49,693 nucleotides of DNA from Bacteroidia bacterium (GTDB lineage Bacteria > Bacteroidota > Bacteroidia > 2-12-FULL-35-15), in NCBI GenBank assembly GCA_016786925.1, contig JAEUTU010000009.1, positions 1-49,693 of the forward strand, given 5' to 3'. Positions 44,568 through 49,693 of this stretch are shown piece by piece (positions within the stretch are counted from its first letter, which is position 1; the number at the start of each line of letters is the position of its first letter). A program made the position numbers and the translations under genes. The notes beneath the pieces were generated by a model. It did not search any database and was not told where the DNA came from. It saw only the letters and a program-made list of their open reading frames with translations.

Positions 44568-46790
44568 ATGAAAAAACTAACCTTAAGTTTAATCACTCTT
44601 TTATTTTCAATATTGGGGTTTACACAAACATCTGAAATTCAAAAATTAAATCTTGATTTTGAGCAGAATGAGAACGGTTATCCTGAAAAATGGGAAAACT
44701 TCGGAAGTAATGATTATAAAATCTACATAGATTCTACTAATGCGAAAAACGGAAAATTTTCGGCTGTAATAGACAATAATAATAGTAAACCTGACTTTAA
44801 AGCATTGGCTATAAATTTGCCTAATAACTACAAAGGAAAATTTATCCGTTTATCAGGATTTATCAAAACCGAAAATGTAACTGATGGATATGCAGGATTG
44901 TGGATGCGTATCGACCCACAAATCGGGTTTGATAATATGAATGATAGAGGAATTACAGGTACAACTGATTGGAAAGAATACGAAGTGATTTTACCATTAA
45001 ACCCCGAAAAAACAGACAAAATAGTTATAGGTGGTTTATTGGTTGGTAAGGGGAAAATGTGGTTAGATAATTTGCAAATTTCAATAGACGGAAAAGATTT
45101 AGACAACAAAAATCTTGAAATCTATACAAGAGAAATACTACCAGCCGAAAAAGACAAAGAATTTGATAAAAGCTCAAATATTACTTTTCTCAATTTAACT
45201 GATGAAACAATAAATAATTTAGAATTATTAGGAAAAATTTGGGGTTTCTTGAAATATCATCATCCTGAAATAGCAAAAGGGAATTATAATTGGGATTACG
45301 AGCTATTTAGAATTTTACCTGATTATTTAAAAGTAAAAAACAACCAAGAAAGAAATAAAATACTTACAAATTGGATTGGAAAATATGGAAATTTGCCTAT
45401 TTGCAAAGAATGTAAACAAACACCAAACGATGCAGTTTTAAAACCTGATTTATCGTGGATTGAAAATTCAAATTTATCAACGCCTTTAAAAGTTTCATTG
45501 CAAGAAATTTACAAAAACAGAAATCAAGGAGAAAATTATTACATAAAACTGCATCCAAATGTAGGAAATCCTGATTTCACTAATGAAAATCCTTATTCCA
45601 ATATGTCTTTTCCTGATGATGGTTTTAGATTGCTATCTGTTTACAAATATTGGAATATGATTGAATATTTTTTTCCAAACAAACATTTGTCTGATAAAAA
45701 ATGGAACAGCGTATTAAAAGAATACATTCCTAAATTCATCAATGCGAAAAATGAATTGGAATACGAGCTTGTTGCTGTTCAAATTATTGGAGAAATAAAC
45801 GATACTCACGCAAATTTGTGGGGAGGTGGAGATAAAATTGCTGAATTGCGAGGAAATAATTTCGCACCTTTCAAAGCAGAATTTGTTGAGAACAAATATG
45901 TCGTAGTTGATTATTACAACCTTGAGTTTTCTGAAAACGCAATTCTAAAAGTTGGAGATATTATCACTCATATCGACAATAAACCTATTCAGACAATTGT
46001 AGATAGCTTGAAAAGCTATTATCCGTCTTCAAATGAGGCTTCTATGTTAAGAGATATTTCAGCTGACTTGTTGCGTTCTACAAAAAACACAATTAGCCTA
46101 AATTACATTTCTGAAAACAAGACAAAACAACAAGATGTAACCTTATACGACAGGAAACAATTAAATATGTATCATTGGTACAAAGTAAACAAAGAAGAAA
46201 AGTGTTTTAAGATTTTAGACGGAAATATTGGTTACATCACTTTGGCAAACATCAAAGAAGAAGACATTCCCGAAATCAAAAAATCTTTTAAGAACACTAA
46301 AGGTATTATTATTGACATAAGAAATTATCCTTCTACATTTGTTCCCTTTGCTTTAGGCTCTTATTTCGTATCTGAACCGACTGAATTTGTAAAATTCACC
46401 CAAGGAAATCCTGATAATCCGGGCGAGTTCACATTTAGAGAGGGAGCAAAAATAAAAAGTGGTAAAAATAAATATAATGGAAAATTGGTTGTGCTAATTA
46501 ATGAAAAATCACAAAGTCAAGCAGAATATACTGCAATGGCATTTCGAGCTGTAAAAAATTCAATCATAATCGGAAGTGCGACAGCAGGAGCTGACGGAAA
46601 TGTTTCAACAATTCATCTTCCTGGTGGTTTAAGAACAATGATTTCGGGAATCGGAGTTTATTATCCGGACGGAACAGAAACACAACGAATCGGAATTGTA
46701 CCCGATGTTATTGTAAAACCAACGATTGAAGGAATTAAAAAGGGTAAAGACGAAGTGTTGGAAAAAGCAATTGAAATAATAAACCGATAA
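44568..46790 (+). CDS. Secreted S41 family peptidase with N-terminal carbohydrate-binding-like domain (cassette 3)
   Basis: About 740 residues from the ATG at 44568 (signal peptide MKKLTLSLITLLFSILGFTQ). The frame is open upstream to 44349, but that crosses attC site 2. The first 170 residues look like a jelly-roll domain (LNLDFEQNENGYPEKWENFG; DKIVIGGLLVGKGKMWLDNL). The C-terminal part is an S41/tail-specific protease: a PDZ-like stretch (AILKVGDIITHIDNKPIQTI), a core domain with GYITLANI, and the nucleophile region NEKSQSQAEYTAMAF followed by GSATAGADGNVS. Substrate and partner unknown. The stop lies 6 bp from the R'' core. Confidence 0.87.
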   Translation: MKKLTLSLITLLFSILGFTQTSEIQKLNLDFEQNENGYPEKWENFGSNDYKIYIDSTNAKNGKFSAVIDNNNSKPDFKALAINLPNNYKGKFIRLSGFIKTENVTDGYAGLWMRIDPQIGFDNMNDRGITGTTDWKEYEVILPLNPEKTDKIVIGGLLVGKGKMWLDNLQISIDGKDLDNKNLEIYTREILPAEKDKEFDKSSNITFLNLTDETINNLELLGKIWGFLKYHHPEIAKGNYNWDYELFRILPDYLKVKNNQERNKILTNWIGKYGNLPICKECKQTPNDAVLKPDLSWIENSNLSTPLKVSLQEIYKNRNQGENYYIKLHPNVGNPDFTNENPYSNMSFPDDGFRLLSVYKYWNMIEYFFPNKHLSDKKWNSVLKEYIPKFINAKNELEYELVAVQIIGEINDTHANLWGGGDKIAELRGNNFAPFKAEFVENKYVVVDYYNLEFSENAILKVGDIITHIDNKPIQTIVDSLKSYYPSSNEASMLRDISADLLRSTKNTISLNYISENKTKQQDVTLYDRKQLNMYHWYKVNKEEKCFKILDGNIGYITLANIKEEDIPEIKKSFKNTKGIIIDIRNYPSTFVPFALGSYFVSEPTEFVKFTQGNPDNPGEFTFREGAKIKSGKNKYNGKLVVLINEKSQSQAEYTAMAFRAVKNSIIIGSATAGADGNVSTIHLPGGLRTMISGIGVYYPDGTETQRIGIVPDVIVKPTIEGIKKGKDEVLEKAIEIINR

Positions 46791-46796
46791 TATGCC

Positions 46797-46935
46797 TGCC
46801 TATAACACGGGTTTTGCGAGAGCGGGGCGAAAATGCTCCGTTGGAGCTTTTTCGCTATATTTGTGGCTTTCGGCTTCGGTTGAGATTTTCTGCAGAAAAT
46901 CCCCGCCCTCGCAAAGCCCCGAGCCGTTGTGCGTA
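46797..46935 (+). repeat. attC-like site 3 (end of cassette 3)
   Basis: R'' is TGCCTATAAC (46797-46806), the exact reverse complement of the cassette 3 start GTTATAGGCA (44524-44533). The arm TTTGCGAG (46813-46820) pairs with CTCGCAAA (46908-46915), extended by CGGG (46808-46811) pairing with CCCG, with an extra unpaired base on the 3' side like the extrahelical bases of attC. GCGGGG (46822-46827) pairs with CCCCGC (46901-46906). The loop contains two hairpins, including GATTTTCTGCAGAAAATC (46884-46901). R' is GTTGTGCGT (46926-46934). Confidence 0.92.
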
Positions 46936-46940
46936 ATTAT

Positions 46941-48551
46941 ATGAAGACCCTACTACAAATATTGACCATATTAATTTTGACAGCAAATTTTGCCAACGGA
47001 CAGACTATGGACAGCACTTTAAAAAAGTTAATTGACAATAAACTAATTGAACAAAAACAAGTGAAGGATTTTGAAGAACTTCTTAAAAAAGGTGACACAA
47101 AATCCAACGCAACATATCTATATTCTTTATTTCAAATTGAATTTAAGGAGTTGACAGGGCAATTCTATTCAGAAATTGGAACGCATTTAAGTTTTGGAGA
47201 TGAAAAACCTAAACTAACGGAACAGACCAAAATAAACGAAGAACTCATTCAATATCTTTCAAAGCTTAAATCTTGCGACTTAATAAGTGAAAATCAGTTC
47301 ACTCATTCCCAATCCAAAATAAATAATAATGAATTTGTTCATTCACTTCAATTATTACCATCCATAATTGAGCAAGTAGCATTAAAGGAACATATGAACC
47401 CTGAAAAACTTAAAGTATTTGCAGATAAACTCAAAAGCAAAGAAATTGTGAATTCAAAATTTGATAGTCTCATTGTCGATATACAACAAGAAAAACTACA
47501 AAATCCCATTGATTTTTTAAATTACTGTAACAAAGCTGTGATTATTAACGAACAAGATTATCCGAATGAACCAGAGAAATATCTTGAATTAATTCACCAA
47601 AAAACTGCAAGCATAATTCCCGAATTGGCCTTTACAGATTTTCAGTTTCAAATTGTTCTTGATAGTTCAATTTCAGACAACGATAGTAAATTCTACGATT
47701 TTGTTGTTTCACTAAAATCAAACGGCAAAAAATACAAACACAAAAGCAGTTATCATTTATATAGTCCTAGTAAAAATCAATACTACGGAAACAAAATAGA
47801 CCAACAAGAATATTACAAAATATTCAACAAAATCCTTGCTGACTTGCAATCGTCTTACAGACTACACGAAGTAAAAGCATATCAAGGAAACGCAGTTGAA
47901 TGGAAAGTTTTTGGAATAATCGCATTGACAAAAGAACAAGCAGATTTGCTTCACGGTGGTGGCGTTTATTTCACGCCAAGCTACGAAAGCTTTAAAAATA
48001 AATTGACAAGCAAAAAAATAGAACTTGCAATCGAAGAGTATAAGAAGATTGGCTTACTGTCACACTTAACAAACGAACAAATTGAAAAAGCAAAAGAGAA
48101 GGTTTCTGAACAAGAGAACAGCAATCTAAATGACGTGTTAATGGCTTTTCCTGATGTTATTTATATGTTTGACACAGAATTAGGTAATCTTGAAGACCCT
48201 TACGCTGAATTAATTCGAGAGTACAAGAAAATATCTCACAATGATTTTAATGCAACTGAAATATCTGATAATTTCGATATTGAAAAGAAAAAGAAAGTTG
48301 AATTAAAATTTAAAATTGGAAATAAGTCGTACAGCAAGACACTTAAAATTGAAGATGATTGGATTGATACCGAGTTTTTCAACTTCACAAAATCTGTTGT
48401 TTCAGAACAAAAATTGAAAGGACAGTTCTATGAACTTTATACAGATGGACAAGAAGCAAGTATTATTTATTTGACAATTGAACAATACAATTATTTAAGA
48501 ACAAATAAACTTTTAGTATTTGGTGATGAATGGCATACCGAAGAAGAATAA
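46941..48551 (+). CDS. Exported protein of unknown function (cassette 4)
   Basis: A 536-residue protein from the ATG at 46941, only 14 bp after the cassette junction, with signal peptide MKTLLQILTILILTANFANGQ. An upstream GTG at 46929 belongs to the R' core. The body is very charged and largely helical, with KNQ-rich stretches and repeats of helix-type spacing (for example EEYKKIGLLSHLTNEQIEKAKEKV). A HGGGVYFTPSYE segment is the only distinctive motif. No known family is recognised. The stop lies 1 bp before the R'' core, and it is AT-rich compared with the core genes. Confidence 0.85.
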   Translation: MKTLLQILTILILTANFANGQTMDSTLKKLIDNKLIEQKQVKDFEELLKKGDTKSNATYLYSLFQIEFKELTGQFYSEIGTHLSFGDEKPKLTEQTKINEELIQYLSKLKSCDLISENQFTHSQSKINNNEFVHSLQLLPSIIEQVALKEHMNPEKLKVFADKLKSKEIVNSKFDSLIVDIQQEKLQNPIDFLNYCNKAVIINEQDYPNEPEKYLELIHQKTASIIPELAFTDFQFQIVLDSSISDNDSKFYDFVVSLKSNGKKYKHKSSYHLYSPSKNQYYGNKIDQQEYYKIFNKILADLQSSYRLHEVKAYQGNAVEWKVFGIIALTKEQADLLHGGGVYFTPSYESFKNKLTSKKIELAIEEYKKIGLLSHLTNEQIEKAKEKVSEQENSNLNDVLMAFPDVIYMFDTELGNLEDPYAELIREYKKISHNDFNATEISDNFDIEKKKKVELKFKIGNKSYSKTLKIEDDWIDTEFFNFTKSVVSEQKLKGQFYELYTDGQEASIIYLTIEQYNYLRTNKLLVFGDEWHTEEE

Positions 48552-48552
48552 C

Positions 48553-48690
48553 TACGCACAACAGCAGTTTGGCAAAATGGCGGATTTAATGCTATATTCA
48601 ACGGCAGTTCTTCGATTGAACTTTTGTGAAAAGCTGAACATTTATGCTTCGATTTCCGCCACTTCGCCAAGCTGCAAAACGTTATAAGCA
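48553..48690 (+). repeat. attC-like site 4 (end of cassette 4)
   Basis: R'' is TACGCACAAC (48553-48562), the exact reverse complement of the cassette 4 start GTTGTGCGTA (46926-46935). GCAGTTTGGC (48564-48573) pairs with GCCAAGCTGC (48666-48675) with one wobble. Spacers are AAAA and CTTC, then TGGCGG (48578-48583) pairs with CCGCCA (48656-48661). R' is GTTATAAGC (48681-48689). Very similar in plan to site 1. Confidence 0.93.
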
Positions 48691-48694
48691 ATTT

Positions 48695-49498
48695 ATGAGA
48701 AAGACAATTATTACCCTTATTACATCATTGACAAGCTTGACTCTATGGTCGCAAAATGGCACTAAAAATGAATTTAAATTAGAGTGCTATTCCCCAATAA
48801 TGACACCATCAATGCGACAATATTTTAATGATGAATGGATTTTGACACCTAGTAATAACTATTCGAGAAAATATTATTCAATTGGCTTTTCGGCAAGTTA
48901 TTCAAGACAAATTAAAGAAATTAAAATAGGTTATAGATTTGGTTTAGTATTGCGAAAAGGCGAAGAGTCGAATAATTATGACTATTACAGTGGAAATATA
49001 TATTATGTTGACGAAGTTTTCAAGTATTCACAAAAGCATTATTTAAACTCTTTATATTTATCACATGAAGAAGAATTAAATAAAATATCAATACATTTCA
49101 CTTTTGAAATACCTTTTATATATTATGGACAAGGCACAAATAATTATTACAACAGAACTTATTCTAATAACAATACAACGAACGAAATTCTTACAGATTA
49201 TACAATAATTGACAAACAAAAAATTGGTTCAGGTTATTCTACTGGCTTCGGACTAAATATTGGACTAGCATTTAACATAACTAATTCTATGAAAATTGGA
49301 GTGGACCTATGTGATTATCTACTCTACACTTCCTTTAAAAAAACATCAGAAATTTATCATTATGAAAAATCAACAACTTATTTTAATTCTCCGCCATATG
49401 AACAAACTGAAGAAAGTATAAGTACCGTTATTAATAATTATAGTCAAATAAGTTTCAGTAGACTTGTGCCTAGATTATATTACTCAATCAAATTATAA
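48695..49498 (+). CDS. Exported beta-rich protein of unknown function (cassette 5)
   Basis: A 267-residue protein from the ATG at 48695, 13 bp after the junction, with signal peptide MRKTIITLITSLTSLTLWSQ. The body has alternating aromatic strands (YYSIGFSASYSRQIKEIKIGYRFGLVL; GFGLNIGLAFNITNSMKIGVDLCDYLLY; FSRLVPRLYYSIKL) and ends in a hydrophobic last strand, so an outer-membrane beta-barrel is likely. No family is recognised. Asn, Tyr and Ser are unusually rich. The stop lies 2 bp before the R'' core. The ORF open from 48644 overlaps attC site 4 and is not used. Confidence 0.82.
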   Translation: MRKTIITLITSLTSLTLWSQNGTKNEFKLECYSPIMTPSMRQYFNDEWILTPSNNYSRKYYSIGFSASYSRQIKEIKIGYRFGLVLRKGEESNNYDYYSGNIYYVDEVFKYSQKHYLNSLYLSHEEELNKISIHFTFEIPFIYYGQGTNNYYNRTYSNNNTTNEILTDYTIIDKQKIGSGYSTGFGLNIGLAFNITNSMKIGVDLCDYLLYTSFKKTSEIYHYEKSTTYFNSPPYEQTEESISTVINNYSQISFSRLVPRLYYSIKL

Positions 49499-49500
49499 AC

Positions 49501-49693
49501 TGCTTATAACACCGTGTTGCCGCAATGGCGGGCGGGACGACTCAAGCATCGAATTTCAAGCAAAAGCCTCTCTCGTTAACAAAAAAGGTGCTTTTCAAAG
49601 GTATTTTGTGGTTTATTCCTTTTTTGTTAACTTTACTACAGGCCGAATGTTTCCATACTCTTCGCCACTGTCGGCAAAGCACGGGGAACGTTA
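49501..49693 (+). repeat. attC-like site 5 (end of cassette 5, truncated by window)
   Basis: R'' is TGCTTATAAC (49501-49510), the exact reverse complement of the cassette 5 start GTTATAAGCA (48681-48690). CCGTG-TTGCCG (49512-49522) pairs with CGGCAA..CACGG (49672-49684) with two unpaired bases on the 3' arm; TGGCG (49526-49530) pairs with CGCCA (49663-49667). R' begins GTTA (49690-49693) and is cut off. The loop is much longer than in sites 1-4, giving a site of about 200 bp. Confidence 0.88.

Larger units (their letters stand above)
39215..49693 (+). mobile_element. Integron-like gene-cassette array with tyrosine recombinase (continues past window)
   Basis: A recombinase gene is followed on the same strand by five cassettes: 40472-42287, 42288-44524, 44525-46926, 46927-48681 and 48682-49690. 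They are separated by attC-like sites. All genes face the same way, stops lie 1-29 bp before the R'' core, and two starts lie only 13-14 bp after the junction. In every cassette the R'' at the 3' end is the reverse complement of the 5' start of that same cassette. A sixth cassette begins at 49691. Cassettes are 1.0-2.4 kb, larger than is usual in mobile integrons. Confidence 0.9.

Noticed and set aside
42160..49693. Array sites as REP, MITE or ordinary terminators
   Set aside because: They are about 138 bp, always in the same orientation after a gene, and each ends in a core specific to its own cassette. Dispersed repeats or terminators would not show that pattern.

Overview
The window looks like about 50 kb of a Bacteroidota chromosome. 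The signs are a type III glutamine synthetase, DUF1573 lipid/periplasmic proteins, a TonB-dependent receptor paired with a DUF4249 lipoprotein, a PorE-like OmpA protein, a type IX secretion (T9SS) C-terminal sorting domain, few Shine-Dalgarno sequences, and several TAnnTTTG -7 promoter boxes typical of this phylum. Base composition is AT-rich throughout.

Region 1 (1-38.6 kb) is ordinary core genome. On the minus strand lie a partial PLP aminotransferase and three tandem DUF1573 proteins. Then on the plus strand come valS, a small conserved helical protein and an L,D-transpeptidase-like protein. A long minus-strand block follows: purM, prfA-pyrF, DUF2851, a PspC-like protein, a K+ channel and an RmlD-like reductase, with the PorE-like protein and glnN (GSIII) upstream. 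A plus-strand block holds a penicillin-acylase-family hydrolase, hemE, an OmpA protein, a UMF1-type MFS transporter and a LutA-like protein. A minus-strand cluster holds YitT, an MMPL/RND exporter, a universal stress protein and a CPA2 antiporter. Then come the TonB receptor with DUF4249, trxB, a MORN-type protein, a DUF3127 protein, a flavin reductase, and tRNA-Leu(TAG). The tRNA is followed by tandem copies of its own 3' tail plus terminator. Well-formed hairpin terminators separate many of these units.

Region 2 (about 38.6 kb to the end) is accessory and is the main discovery. A tyrosine recombinase (39215-40387) is followed by a same-strand array of at least five gene cassettes: a CotH/T9SS protein, a YhdJ-like methyltransferase with a probable endonuclease, an S41 peptidase, and two unknown secreted or membrane proteins. 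Between cassettes are attC-like imperfect palindromes of about 137-139 bp; the last one is about 200 bp and is cut by the window end. For every cassette, the R''-like core at its 3' end is the reverse complement of the GTT-core at its own 5' end. This is what a circular integron cassette inserted at a GTT would leave behind. The first junction, at 40471, acts as an attI-like point.

The recombinase does not look like a classical IntI. The IntI-specific insertion before the HxxR box is missing, there is an extra N-terminal domain of about 110 residues, and the gene runs in the same direction as the cassettes. I read this as an integron-like cassette system of Bacteroidota with a non-canonical recombinase. 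The array structure is seen directly in the sequence; the recombinase's role in it is inference.
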